The notes: generated by a model from the letters alone, not told the origin. DNA of 64,000 nucleotides from Methanolapillus africanus (GCF_032714475.1 NZ_JAWDKD010000003.1:62001-126000); one strand, 5' to 3'; counted from the first letter of the stretch, positions 52,275 through 61,563 are shown. Numbers and translations: made by a program.

Positions 52275-53420
52275 ATGAAAGTGAAATTCAATTCAATTAA
52301 TGAGTTTATTATGTCCCCCGAAGACCTTGCCTTGTTTCCGTTTTTAAACGCGTCGTCGCGATATGTCGAGGAGCTTGACTTTTCGTTGACGTCTCTTCTC
52401 ACGGAGCGGGCTTTTCATGATGCGCGCCGCCGCGGTTTTTCACGTGTGGCGGAAGCGATGGACGGCGAAATCTCAAAACCGGCGTCATTCGGGTCCGACC
52501 GCGAAATCCTCAATGAGCTCCTCTCCTATCCGTACGCCCGAATCTTGGTTTCCTGTGTGGGCGAATCGGCGCTCATTCGGAAATATGCGCTTTCGGAAGC
52601 GAAAGCGGCTTATGAGGTTCTTCGGAAAATGGCCGACAAAAATCCCGAATTTTTGCTTGAGGCCGGTGAAGATTTCGATATTACGGCAAATGATGACGGC
52701 GTTCGCATCCATATTTATTTTTCCGACTACATCCGCTACTCTTTGTCGCTCAAAGATATTTCTTGGAAATTGGTGAACCGCCGGTTGGAAAACGGATTTG
52801 TTACCATTCACCGGGACGAATTTGCCCGTCTTTTACAGGAAGCCATTCGAAAAAAAATAGAACATTCGCTTCCGATTCCGAACATTCCGGATGAAATTCA
52901 GGAACAGTGTGCGTCCTACGTCGCCGATTTAAAACAGCAGTACGAACTGAAACGAAAAGATATGGGGGAGACGGATTTCGGAGAAGTCGACTTCAACATT
53001 TTCCCGCCCTGCATCAACAAGGCGATTACCGACGTTAAGTCCGGCGTTAACTTGGCGCACTCCATGCGTTTTGCGCTGGTGTCGTTTCTTCTGAATATCG
53101 GCATGAAAGCCGACGACGTTGTTCAGTTGTTTAACATCTCGCCTGACTTCAGCGAAGAAAAAACGCGCTACCAAGTGGAACATATTGCCGGCAACGAGTA
53201 CAAAACACCGGCCTGCGCCACGATGATCACGTACGGCAATTGCGTGGGCAAAGACAAAACTTGTGAAAAAATCAATCATCCGCTCGGGTATTATCAACGT
53301 AAAGTTTTCTTTAAGCGAAAAGATGAGGAAGCTTTGGCCGGGCTCTCTCGAACCGAAGCTGATCAAACAGAAGCCGGTCAATCCGTTTCGGATGAAAATA
53401 GTAAACCGGATAATGTCTGA
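52275..53420 (+). CDS. priL: DNA primase large subunit PriL
   Basis: A 381-residue iron-sulfur subunit of the archaeal/eukaryal primase. The four cluster cysteines are visible: FPPCINKAI near residue 240, TPACATMITYGNC near 315-327 and KTCEKINHPLGYYQRK near 333. HPLGYY is the typical end of the cluster domain. It supports the catalytic PriS subunit, which is not in the window. The start may be 52275 or, by family comparison, the ATG at 52311 (MSPEDLALFPFL). Confidence 0.93.
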   Translation: MKVKFNSINEFIMSPEDLALFPFLNASSRYVEELDFSLTSLLTERAFHDARRRGFSRVAEAMDGEISKPASFGSDREILNELLSYPYARILVSCVGESALIRKYALSEAKAAYEVLRKMADKNPEFLLEAGEDFDITANDDGVRIHIYFSDYIRYSLSLKDISWKLVNRRLENGFVTIHRDEFARLLQEAIRKKIEHSLPIPNIPDEIQEQCASYVADLKQQYELKRKDMGETDFGEVDFNIFPPCINKAITDVKSGVNLAHSMRFALVSFLLNIGMKADDVVQLFNISPDFSEEKTRYQVEHIAGNEYKTPACATMITYGNCVGKDKTCEKINHPLGYYQRKVFFKRKDEEALAGLSRTEADQTEAGQSVSDENSKPDNV

Positions 53421-53739
53421 GCCGCTCGATTTGATTTCTCTCTTTTGTTTTTATGGCTTTTTTCAATTTCATTATCTCTTTAATAAAAAATAACTTTTTT
53501 CGAATCTTCTATTTAAATATTTCGATTTTGATAATTTCGAATCGTTTAAATGCAATAGCGGTTCTTGATATTTCTGCCTAAAATAATTCGATTTTATTCA
53601 GATTTTTAGGCTAATTATAAATAAATTGGAATTCTATATTTTTCATTAATTATAATATGAATTTAATAAATCTAATTCATTATTATAATTTATGTATAAA
53701 AAAATAATATTTGAGTGATTTAAATAAGATACCGGTGGG
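53421..53739. promoter_or_regulatory. AT-rich intergenic region upstream of a small regulator
   Basis: About 320 bases, mostly A and T, with AATTATAATATGAATTTAAT near 53647. It must hold the regulator promoter and a ribosome binding site GGTGGGGTGATC (53734). No gene is seen. Confidence 0.4.
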
Positions 53740-54132
53740 GTGATCTCTTTGAAAGAGTGCGAAGTTAAGATATTGGATGAAGAAGACCTGTTGTTTGTTG
53801 ACCACTTGAAAACGCTCGGCATACAAAAAAGTGTTGCGTTGACCTTGACATTTCTCTTAAACGTCAAAGAAGCGTCCTCCCGGGATATTGAAATCGGGAC
53901 AGGACTCCGGCAACCGGAAATCAGTTTGGCGATTTCATTTATGAAATCACATTCCTGGATCACCGGAAAGCTGATGAAATTAAACAGAAGGGGACGTCCG
54001 CTTCATGTCTATTCCCTCTGTGTTCCCTTGGAACGGATTTTTGAATATTATGAAGAAATTATTTATCACAATTCCCAGGAATCCATTGCGAAAATCCAAA
54101 AAATAAAAGATATTCTTCACAGCAATCATTAA
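53740..54132 (+). CDS. Winged-helix transcriptional regulator
   Basis: A 130-residue DNA-binding protein of the archaeal winged-helix type. The helix-turn-helix lies at about residues 35-70: ALTLTFLLNVKEASSRDIEI then TGLRQPEISLAISFM, followed by a wing with NRRGRPLHVYSLCV. The start is a GTG at 53740 or a TTG at 53749. Similar proteins are common in Methanosarcina, but the target genes are not visible. It is monocistronic and precedes asd by 240 bases. Confidence 0.8.
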   Translation: MISLKECEVKILDEEDLLFVDHLKTLGIQKSVALTLTFLLNVKEASSRDIEIGTGLRQPEISLAISFMKSHSWITGKLMKLNRRGRPLHVYSLCVPLERIFEYYEEIIYHNSQESIAKIQKIKDILHSNH

Positions 54133-54369
54133 ATCTTTCCCGGCGTCGGGCGCGCTTTTTTATTGATTTTCATTTTTATAAAAATATTAGTATTGTATTT
54201 AATTAGATTGAATCTATTATTATATATCGTTGTTCATCTCGTTTATGCTCTTCATTTTTCTTCTGCTTTTTTGGACGCCCCATTTTTTCTGAATCAGCGA
54301 AACCGTTATATTGTCCATTATTTTTAATTAAATACCTTTTTAGGAAAATGATATTTTTGAGGCTTCGTT

Positions 54370-55398
54370 ATGGCAAAAATTAAAGTGGGCATTTTAGGCG
54401 CAACCGGCAACGTCGGACAGCGCTTCATTCAAGTTTTGAACAACCACCCCTGGTTTGAAATCTCGGCGCTGGCCGCTTCCGAAAGAAGCGCCGGAAAAGC
54501 GTATGCGGATGTTGCGGACTGGAAGGTCGGCACCGAAATTCCGGACAGCGTCTCCGACCTGACCGTGGTTCCGATCGACCCGAAAAATATTGACGCGGAC
54601 ATTGTTTTCTCCGCTCTCCCTGCCGATTTGGCGATGACGATCGAGCCGGCTTTTGCCAAAGAAGGCTTTGTCGTGGCCAGCAACGCGTCGTCTTTCCGGA
54701 TGGAACAAGATATTCCGCTCGTGATTCCGGAAGTCAATCCCGAACACCTCGGCTTGATCGACGTTCAGAAGAAAAACCGCAAATGGGACGGCTGCATCAT
54801 CACCAATCCGAACTGTTCGACCATTATGATGTCGGTCACCTTAAAACCGCTTCTCCAATTCGGTATTCAAAACATCAACGTCGCCACCCTGCAGGCCATT
54901 TCCGGCGCCGGATACAATGGCGTTTACGCGATGTCCATTTACGATAACGTTGTTCCGTTCATCGGCGGCGAAGAAGAAAAAATTGAAACCGAAACTTTGA
55001 AAATTTTCGGCAGCTTCGACGGCCAAAAAGTCAACAACGCCAACTTCAAAGTCAGCGCTGCCTGCCACCGTGTGCCGGTCATTGACGGGCACACCGAATC
55101 AGTTTGGGCCGACCTCAAATCCAAACCCAAACCGGAAGAAGTCCGCGACGCTTTCTTAAAATTCGATCCGGGATTGTCGCACTTGCCGACCGAACCCAAA
55201 CATCCGATTATCGTCCGGGATGAAAAAGACCGCCCGCAGCCGCGCCTTGACCGTGACATGGGCAAGGGCATGAGTGTTTCCGTCGGCCGGATCCGTGAAG
55301 GAATCCGCTACGTTGCGCTTGGTCACAACACCATCCGCGGCGCTGCCGGCGCCAGTGTTTTAAACGCTGAACTTCTGCACAAAAAAGGTTACTTGTAA
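54370..55398 (+). CDS. asd: Aspartate-semialdehyde dehydrogenase
   Basis: A 342-residue enzyme that reduces aspartyl phosphate for methionine, threonine and lysine synthesis. It begins with the nucleotide site GILGATGNVGQRFIQVL; the active-site cysteine is C149 in IITNPNCSTIMMSV; the later ISGAGYNGVYAMSI and ACHRVPVIDGHTES complete the family pattern. It is of the archaeal/fungal type by length. A hairpin terminator spans its stop. Confidence 0.96.
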   Translation: MAKIKVGILGATGNVGQRFIQVLNNHPWFEISALAASERSAGKAYADVADWKVGTEIPDSVSDLTVVPIDPKNIDADIVFSALPADLAMTIEPAFAKEGFVVASNASSFRMEQDIPLVIPEVNPEHLGLIDVQKKNRKWDGCIITNPNCSTIMMSVTLKPLLQFGIQNINVATLQAISGAGYNGVYAMSIYDNVVPFIGGEEEKIETETLKIFGSFDGQKVNNANFKVSAACHRVPVIDGHTESVWADLKSKPKPEEVRDAFLKFDPGLSHLPTEPKHPIIVRDEKDRPQPRLDRDMGKGMSVSVGRIREGIRYVALGHNTIRGAAGASVLNAELLHKKGYL

Positions 55399-55405
55399 CC
55401 TTTTT
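55382..55405. terminator. Bidirectional hairpin terminator at the asd stop
   Basis: AAAAAGGTTAC/GTAACCTTTTT with loop TT, overlapping the asd stop and followed by a T-rich run. Confidence 0.75.
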
Positions 55406-55455
55406 CTTTTCTTTTTTTAAACCGGTCGTTTTTCTTTTCGTTTTTCAAAAATGAT

Positions 55456-55482
55456 TGTCGTAACGCGCGCGTGGGACACGCC
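55456..55482 (-). repeat. GC element copy P
   Basis: On the minus strand reads ggcgtgtcccacgcgcgcg then ttacgaca, downstream of the ABC permease gene and near the asd terminator. Confidence 0.6.
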
Positions 55483-55511
55483 CTCGCGCAGCGCCGGCTC
55501 AATATTTTACA

Positions 55512-56348
55512 TCAGAAGTCTGCCGCAAACTTCTTCTGATTTACTTTTTGGCGCAGGTATGAAACGCCGGAAATCACCAAATACACGGTTCCCATCACCA
55601 TAATGATGACGGCGCCCGACGGCAAATCAAAGGCATAGGACAAATACAGGCCGGCGAAACTGAGAATTGCGCCGATCACGCTTGAATAAATCATCATCGT
55701 TTTCATGTTGTGGGAGAATTTTCGGCTGATAGAGGCCGGAATGGACAACATGGCGATGATGAGGATGATGCCGACTACTTTGATCATGGCAACGACGGCC
55801 AACGCAATCAACGCCAAGAGAATCAAATACAGAGCGTCTGCGGAAACGCCGGTGACTTTGGTAAATTCCTCATCAAAACACATGGCTAAGAATTCTTTGT
55901 AAAACAAAACAACCGTCAGCAGAATGACAATGTCGATGCCGACCATCAGCCAAATGTCGGAAGCCGGAACGGTCAAGATATTTCCGAATAAATATGTCAT
56001 TAAATCGGGGGCGTATCCGGGTGTCAGGTAGATGAGAATAATACCGACGGCGACGCCGAGGGACCACAAGATACCGATAGCAGTATCCTCTGATACTTTT
56101 GTTTTTTTGCTGAGAATCCCGAGCGTTAGGGCGGAAATAACGCTGAACGGCAAAAGACCGATCAATGGGTTGAGTCCCAAATAAAAGCTGAGGCCGAGGC
56201 CGCCGAAACAAGAGTGTGAGATGCCGCCGGCGATGAACACGATTTTTTTGGTGACGATGTAGACGCCGATCACGCCGCAAGCGAGGGATGTTAAAATGGT
56301 GGCCAAAACGGCGCGCTGCATGAATTCGTATCCGAATATTTCGAACAT
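55512..56348 (-). CDS. Metal ABC transporter permease (ZnuB/MntB type)
   Basis: A 278-residue permease of the zinc/manganese ABC-3 family with eight or so transmembrane helices. The signature ATILTSLACGVIGVYIVTK near residue 16 and GGISHSCFGGLGLSFYLG near 36 are typical, as is KVVGIILIIAMLSIPASISR near 190. Its ATG overlaps the stop of the ATP-binding gene by one base (56348), so the two are coupled. Confidence 0.93.
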   Translation of the reverse strand: MFEIFGYEFMQRAVLATILTSLACGVIGVYIVTKKIVFIAGGISHSCFGGLGLSFYLGLNPLIGLLPFSVISALTLGILSKKTKVSEDTAIGILWSLGVAVGIILIYLTPGYAPDLMTYLFGNILTVPASDIWLMVGIDIVILLTVVLFYKEFLAMCFDEEFTKVTGVSADALYLILLALIALAVVAMIKVVGIILIIAMLSIPASISRKFSHNMKTMMIYSSVIGAILSFAGLYLSYAFDLPSGAVIIMVMGTVYLVISGVSYLRQKVNQKKFAADF

Positions 56349-57244
56349 TATTTCTCCTCCGGCTTCTTTTGGTCCGTATTATTTGATTGATCTGTTTTAT
56401 TCAGTTGGATCGGTGTGCTGCATCCGCATTCTGAATGCGTGTGGCTGCCGTGCGCGTAAGCGTGGCTGTCAAAAACACGGTGTGGGACGCCGTGCGCCAC
56501 CAAATCAATGGAACAGCCGTAGGCGGCGACGAAGTCGTCTTTGGACATCTCTTTGCTGTCGTGGAAAAACAGTTTTTTGTTGAGGCACGCGATTTTGTCC
56601 ATGTGGGCGGAAACGGCGCCGATGTCGTGACTGATGACGATAATTGCCATCTCTTTTTTGAGTTCTTCCAGAATTTTGTATAATTCTTCTTGCATGAATG
56701 TGTCGAGACCGGTGTTAGGTTCGTCCATCAATAGGAATTTCGGACGGTTTGACAAGGCGCGCGCGATAAAAACACGCTGGCGCTGGCCGCCTGAAATCTC
56801 GCCGATTTGCTTGTCTTTGAAATCCAGCATGCCGACGGTTTTAAGGGCTTCGTATGCAGCCTCTTTATCTTCTTTTGAATAACGGCGAAAAAGCCCGGCA
56901 TGTTTGAGCCGTCCCATGAGAACAACTTCAAGAACGCTGATCGGAAACTCGTAATCAAATTTACTGTATTGGGGCACGTAGCCGATATATTTTCGGGCTT
57001 TTTCGGGCGCGTCGCCGAAAACGGCAACAGTTCCTTTGGATGGCTTAACGAGCCCCAGGATTGTTTTCAAAAACGTCGTCTTTCCGCCGCCGTTCGGGCC
57101 GATGATTCCTAAAATTTCGCCGGGACCGCCGATGGTCAGGCCGACGTCTTCCAAAACGATTTGGGAATCGTAGCGGACCCATAGATTTTTGACGTCCAGG
57201 ATTGGTTTTGCCGGGGGATTTGTTTGAGAAGCTGCAGGCTGCAT
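56348..57244 (-). CDS. Metal ABC transporter ATP-binding protein
   Basis: A 298-residue ABC ATPase. Walker A is GIIGPNGGGKTTFLK, the signature is ISGGQRQRVFIARAL, Walker B is LLMDEPNTGLD, and the switch histidine is VISHDIGAV. After the ATPase core, a histidine-rich tail (AYAHGSHTHSECGC, residues about 265-278) may bind the transported metal. A 15-residue polar N-terminal extension precedes VKNLWVRYD. It is the middle gene of the three-gene operon. Confidence 0.95.
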   Translation of the reverse strand: MQPAASQTNPPAKPILDVKNLWVRYDSQIVLEDVGLTIGGPGEILGIIGPNGGGKTTFLKTILGLVKPSKGTVAVFGDAPEKARKYIGYVPQYSKFDYEFPISVLEVVLMGRLKHAGLFRRYSKEDKEAAYEALKTVGMLDFKDKQIGEISGGQRQRVFIARALSNRPKFLLMDEPNTGLDTFMQEELYKILEELKKEMAIIVISHDIGAVSAHMDKIACLNKKLFFHDSKEMSKDDFVAAYGCSIDLVAHGVPHRVFDSHAYAHGSHTHSECGCSTPIQLNKTDQSNNTDQKKPEEK

Positions 57245-57264
57245 ACTTATTCCTATCTCTTTTT

Positions 57265-58194
57265 TTATGATAGATTTTCAGCTAAGGCGTGCGCAACGTA
57301 TTTTGTGTTGTTCACGTAGTCTTTTGCCAGCGGGTCAACGACGAAAACTTCGGCGCCAACGCTTTGTGCGATGGATTCCGCGCTGGTTTTGCTGACTTGT
57401 TCTTGGACAAAAATAACTGTGATGTTGTTTTCTTTCGCCAGGTCAATGAACTTTGACAACGTTTTCGGCGTCGGTTCCTTTCCGTCAATCTCGGCGGCAA
57501 TTTGATTCAAGTTGTAATCTTTGGCGAAATAACTCCAGGCCGGGTGGTAAACCATGAAATTCCGGTTGTTGAGGTCGGAAAGTTCAGTTGTGACTTCCGT
57601 GTCCAGCGTTTCCAGTTCTTTCAAATAGCTGTCCCGGTTTTGTTCATAATAAGCCGCGTTTTCCGGATCTAATGCCACCAGTCCGTCGCAAATGTTTTTC
57701 ACCATAATCTGCGCGTTTTTCGGCGACGTCCAGATGTGCGGATCGGTACTGTTTCCGCTGACGATGAGGTCGACGCCGACGGATGAATTGACGATCGTCA
57801 TGTTCGGATTGAGTTGCGTAAACGAGCTCATGTGCGTGGTTTCAAAAACTTCTCCGGAACCGAGCGTCACATACATGTCGGCGTTGGACAAATCTTGAAT
57901 TTGACGCGGGGAAGGGTCGTAGTGGTGCCCGGCGCCTTGCGGAATCATAGATACGGCAATGACTTTATCGCCGCCGACTTTTTCCACAAATTCGGTTTGC
58001 GGGACAACGCTGACGGCGACCAGTATTTTTTCACCGGATTTGATTTGGGTCAGGGCGGATTCATTGAGGGCGGTGTATGTGGCATTTCCGCCGTGGCCGT
58101 GGTCGTCGTCCGCATTGTCCAGGCAGCCGGAAACAGCGGCAAGCGGAATCAGTAAAATAAGAAGCAAGCATAAAAGCTGAGATGTTTTTTTCAA
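57265..58194 (-). CDS. Metal-binding lipoprotein (ZnuA/MntA type)
   Basis: A 309-residue cluster 9 solute-binding protein. The lipoprotein signal ends in AAVSGC with the lipid cysteine at 24; a histidine/aspartate stretch DDDHGHGG follows, as in many zinc binders. Metal ligands fit GAGHHYDPSP, DPHIWTSPKN, MVYHPAWSYF and VFVVDPLAKDY. It captures Zn or Mn outside the membrane for the permease. It is the first structural gene after the regulator. Confidence 0.93.
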   Translation of the reverse strand: MKKTSQLLCLLLILLIPLAAVSGCLDNADDDHGHGGNATYTALNESALTQIKSGEKILVAVSVVPQTEFVEKVGGDKVIAVSMIPQGAGHHYDPSPRQIQDLSNADMYVTLGSGEVFETTHMSSFTQLNPNMTIVNSSVGVDLIVSGNSTDPHIWTSPKNAQIMVKNICDGLVALDPENAAYYEQNRDSYLKELETLDTEVTTELSDLNNRNFMVYHPAWSYFAKDYNLNQIAAEIDGKEPTPKTLSKFIDLAKENNITVIFVQEQVSKTSAESIAQSVGAEVFVVDPLAKDYVNNTKYVAHALAENLS

Positions 58195-58248
58195 AATGAG
58201 TCCTCCGTTATTTTTTATTTGATTATTGTGATTTTCAAATTCTTAAAT

Positions 58249-58289
58249 TTAGATTATATCTAATTTTTTTGGTATTATGCCAAAAATTT
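58249..58289. promoter_or_regulatory. Candidate operator of the metal transport operon
   Basis: Contains the inverted repeat TTAGAT/ATCTAA (58249-58263) and TTTGGTATTATGCCAAAAAT (58268-58287). The second block recurs as TTTGGTATTACGGAAAAATT at 58845 upstream of the regulator. It lies in the gap between the regulator stop and the lipoprotein start, so it fits a metal-responsive site. Confidence 0.5.
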
Positions 58290-58295
58290 CTGTTT

Positions 58296-58781
58296 TCAGA
58301 GATGATTGTGAAGTTTACAGTCGTCCAAACATGAAATGTGTTTGATTTGTTTGATTTCGCCGGGGGCGGTGCAGGAGGCGGTTGTCGGGTGCCCCATGGA
58401 CGCGCAAATGGTATCGATTGCGCTTTTGGAGACAAAAGTCTCAAACCGGGTGATTTCTTCGCAGGCGGCGTCCGGGGATAATCCGTAGTGGGAGAAGACA
58501 AGTCCTAAGATTTGATGGCGTTTGAGGCAGAATTCGGCGTAAATTTTTCCGGTTTCCGTCAGGCGGACGCCTCTGTACGGGATGTGGTCGATATACCCTT
58601 CTTCGGCCAACTCGTTGATCAATTTGGTCACGGTTGACGGTTCAACGTCGAAATTTTCCGAAATCTCGGATGTCCGGACGGCATCGGTTCGGGTGAGTAA
58701 GTATTTGAGATAAGCGGCTTTTCGGGGGCTGAGCTCCAAGCCGGTTATTTGAAAACCGTTATTTGTTTCGTTTTCTGACAT
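58296..58781 (-). CDS. DtxR/MntR family metal-dependent regulator
   Basis: A 161-residue regulator. The winged helix is at about residues 15-75 (RKAAYLKYLLTRTDAV, then FDVEPSTVTKLINELAEEGY), and the dimerisation/metal region has FCLKRHQILGLVFSHYGLSPD, ACEEITRFE and a C-terminal histidine pair. DtxR-type proteins repress metal uptake when Mn or Fe is plentiful. It is directly upstream of the ABC operon, its probable target. The start at 58781 (MSENETNNG) is preferred to 58829. Confidence 0.92.
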   Translation of the reverse strand: MSENETNNGFQITGLELSPRKAAYLKYLLTRTDAVRTSEISENFDVEPSTVTKLINELAEEGYIDHIPYRGVRLTETGKIYAEFCLKRHQILGLVFSHYGLSPDAACEEITRFETFVSKSAIDTICASMGHPTTASCTAPGEIKQIKHISCLDDCKLHNHL

Positions 58782-58844
58782 AGGCTTAAATCTGTTTTTT
58801 TGATTTATATATTTTTTGTTTTTTTGCAAAAAATATGTCAGAAA

Positions 58845-58865
58845 TTTGGTATTACGGAAAAATTT
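58845..58865. promoter_or_regulatory. Second copy of the candidate metal operator
   Basis: TTTGGTATTACGGAAAAATT, 64 bases before the regulator start; it shares TTTGGTATTA and AAAAATTT with the block at 58268. Confidence 0.45.
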
Positions 58866-59096
58866 ATTTTTTAAAAGATTGTTGTTTTTTAAAAAAAGAT
58901 GTTGTGCCGGTGAATTTGTAAAAAATGAGTGTGTTTTTAATAAACTATTTAACTTATCAATCTTAACTATCTTTACGATTATACTTTATGACACTTTATT
59001 GATATCGTTTGTTATTTTTAAATCACGGCCAACAATTTTATTCCTTTCATCATATCATCACATTCCGTTCCGGTTCGGTTTTGGAGTTCAAGTCCT

Positions 59097-60392
59097 ATGT
59101 TCTTTGAGATTATCATCATTTTTGTTTTGATTGTGATCAACGGTTTTTTGTCCATGTCGGAAATTTCGGTCATTTCGGCCCGTAAATCCCGCTTGGAAAC
59201 CGAAGCGAAAAAAGGAAATGCCGGCGCTAAACGCGCGCTTTCTCTCTCCAACAACCCGGACCGCTTTTTGTCGACCGTCCAAATCGGCATCACTTTCGTC
59301 GGGATCTTTGCCGGTCTTTTCGGCGGCGAGACGATTTCCGCCGACTTGGCCGTTTATGTGGCGATGATTCCGGGTCTTGCGCCTTACGCCGCACCGATTT
59401 CGTCGTTGGTCATCGTTCTCTTGATCACGTATTTCACATTGGTTCTCGGCGAGCTCGTGCCCAAGCGTCTCGGTCTCTCGAGTCCTGAAAAAATATCGGG
59501 AATCATTGCGGCGCCGATGATCGCGCTGTCGAAAATTATGTCGCCGTTTGTGTGGCTGCTTTCCGCGTCTTCCGGATTTGTTTCCCGGATTTTGGGCATC
59601 AAGCCGCGCAGTTCGGGCGCCACGGAAGAAGACGTCAAAGCCGTTCTCCAAGAAGGGTTTGAGGTCGGCGTGATCGATGAAACCGAACAGGATTTGGTCG
59701 AGCGTGTTTTCAGTCTCAACGACCGGAAAATCAGTTCGCTCATCACGCACAAAAACGATATCATTTGGATCGATTTGTCCACAAACGCCAATCAACTGTT
59801 TGACATCATCAAGAAAACGCCGTACACGGTGTATCCGGTGGCGGACGGCGATATTGAAAATATTGTCGGCGTCGTCCTTCTGAAAGATTTGGTCGGCAAG
59901 CTCAAAAATTCAAATTTCAAATTGTCGGACAGCATTCGCCCCGCCCATTTTTTGCCGGAAAACATGACGATTCTGTCGGTTTTGGACAACTTCAAGGAAC
60001 AAAAGATTCAATATGCGCTCATCACGGACGAATTCGGTTCCATCCAAGGCATTGCAACCATCAACGACATTTTTGAAGCCCTCGTCGGCGACGTGTCCGC
60101 CGGTCCGTCTTTGGATGACTTCGAAATTGTTCAGCGCGACGACAACTCCTGGATCATCGACGGCCAATACCCATTCTATGAATTTTTGGACTACTTTGAC
60201 TTGCAGGATTATTATAATACATATCCATACAACACGCTGAGCGGTTTTATTCTCGACAAACTTGGAAAGATGCCGCGCGCCGGCGACAAATTCCCTTGGC
60301 TCAATTATGAAATTGAAGTCGTGGACATGGATTTGGCCCGGATCGACAAAGTGATTGTGACGCGGACGGATGAAAAAAGTGATTCGAATTAA
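59097..60392 (+). CDS. CNNM/CorC (hemolysin family) transporter-like protein 2
   Basis: A 431-residue paralogue of the protein at 26936, with a DUF21 transmembrane domain (FFEIIIIFVLIVINGFLSMSE), two CBS domains (about 205-325; ALITDEFGSIQGIATINDIF) and the CorC C-terminal domain (NTLSGFILDKLGKMPRAGD). Helices end near residue 155. It may move magnesium or sodium. It lies just before the long S-layer upstream region. Confidence 0.9.
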   Translation: MFFEIIIIFVLIVINGFLSMSEISVISARKSRLETEAKKGNAGAKRALSLSNNPDRFLSTVQIGITFVGIFAGLFGGETISADLAVYVAMIPGLAPYAAPISSLVIVLLITYFTLVLGELVPKRLGLSSPEKISGIIAAPMIALSKIMSPFVWLLSASSGFVSRILGIKPRSSGATEEDVKAVLQEGFEVGVIDETEQDLVERVFSLNDRKISSLITHKNDIIWIDLSTNANQLFDIIKKTPYTVYPVADGDIENIVGVVLLKDLVGKLKNSNFKLSDSIRPAHFLPENMTILSVLDNFKEQKIQYALITDEFGSIQGIATINDIFEALVGDVSAGPSLDDFEIVQRDDNSWIIDGQYPFYEFLDYFDLQDYYNTYPYNTLSGFILDKLGKMPRAGDKFPWLNYEIEVVDMDLARIDKVIVTRTDEKSDSN

Positions 60393-60499
60393 ATATATTT
60401 CAATTAAATTTTAACTTTGAAATAAAGTTAAGTATTTATAATCCGGCCATGTTAATTTATTTTGCAGTAAAATTACAACCGGGTTTGGTTGTTTTTTAC

Positions 60500-61051
60500 T
60501 CAAATATTCTCCGCTTCACGATCCGGCGGACGCAAACAAAATGTCGTGGCCAAATATTCTCCGCTTCCCGGTACGCGGATGAAAATAAATTGCCGGGGTC
60601 ACATCTTTTGTTCTCTATCTCGTTCTAAATTTCGCTATCGAATTCAGTTGTTCGGAAATTCCGAACAACTGAATTTTCATCCCCTCTTCTCTTGTTGAAA
60701 ATACTTCTCAAATGTCGTTAGATATTTTTATTTTCAGTTTTCATTTTAATAAATAAATTTCATTTTCGCCATCAGGATCAGTTGTGCGGAATTTCCGCAC
60801 AACTGAATTTTCATTCCATCTCATGTTCCTGAAAACACTTCTCAAATGTCGTTAGATATTTTTATTTCTCCGCCTCCAACGGCTTGCTCCCAAATAATAT
60901 ATAGTGTCAAAACCTTTTCATTTTAATTGGCAATTTACTCCTGCCGATCAAATATTCTCCGCCTCTCGATCCGGCGGACGCCAACAAATTGCCGAGTTCA
61001 AATATTCTCTGCTTCCCGGTATTGCGGATGAAAACAAATGGTCGGGTTCAA
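60500..61051. repeat. Repeat cluster upstream of the S-layer gene
   Basis: Four copies of a unit of about 50 bp that starts CAAATATTCTCCGCTTC (60500, 60551, 60949, 61000). Between them are two hairpins, CAGTTGTTCGGAA/TTCCGAACAACTG (60645-60673) and CAGTTGTGCGGAA/TTCCGCACAACTG (60779-60805), with GCGG/CCGC against TCGG/CCGA changed on both arms, each followed by ctcaaatgtcgttagatat. No gene is supported. Confidence 0.8.
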
Positions 61052-61374
61052 ATTCATATTCTTCAAAAATTTAAAAGTGAATCAAAATAATTCCAAAAAT
61101 AAACAAATAATTAAAAAATCAACTTATTAATTCAAAAACAGAAAAAATTCGTCGAAAACAAATTGTCGACATTTTTTCGACAAAAATTATGATTTTTGGG
61201 CAATTTCGTCGAAAAATCTCCAAAATCATTTCAAAATTCGCAATCGGTCCCCCTCTCAAAAATTATAATCCTTTCATATCGGTCATTTCATGCTTCAAAT
61301 CACACGCCCAAACGTCAAAAGTTCTGTCGTCGATTATCGACTTAACCATCGTTTCAAAGTGTAATTCTCGCCCC
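61052..61374. promoter_or_regulatory. AT-rich S-layer upstream region
   Basis: About 320 bases between the repeat cluster and the TATA box. Around 61145-61215 GTCGAAAA and TTTTTCGAC recur in both orientations, so the region can form hairpins. The small open frame at 61189 is not convincing. Confidence 0.35.
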
Positions 61375-61563
61375 TTTTCTATATAAATGACCGCAAAAGT
61401 TTAATACCTCATTTATCAGTTCTACCATCTGTATAAGCTCGGGTACCGTGGAGTATCGTGCTTTGGGCGTTCCTGTCCAAGCCCGATAACATCTTTTGAA
61501 TCAAACCGATCTCAAAAGACCTCGTTCCGGTGCTTACCATATCAATTATGGAGGAAAAATACA
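61375..61563 (+). promoter_or_regulatory. S-layer promoter and long leader
   Basis: A strong archaeal TATA box TATATAAAT (61379-61387) with CCCCTTTTC before it. Transcription should begin near 61405, giving a leader of about 150 bases with a GCCCGA/TCGGG pairing, and ends with TATGGAGGAAAAATACA before the ATG. Confidence 0.6.

Noticed and set aside
61189..61386. A 65-codon frame before the S-layer promoter
   Set aside because: It runs into the TATA box of the S-layer gene, has no good ribosome binding site and looks like AT-rich non-coding sequence.
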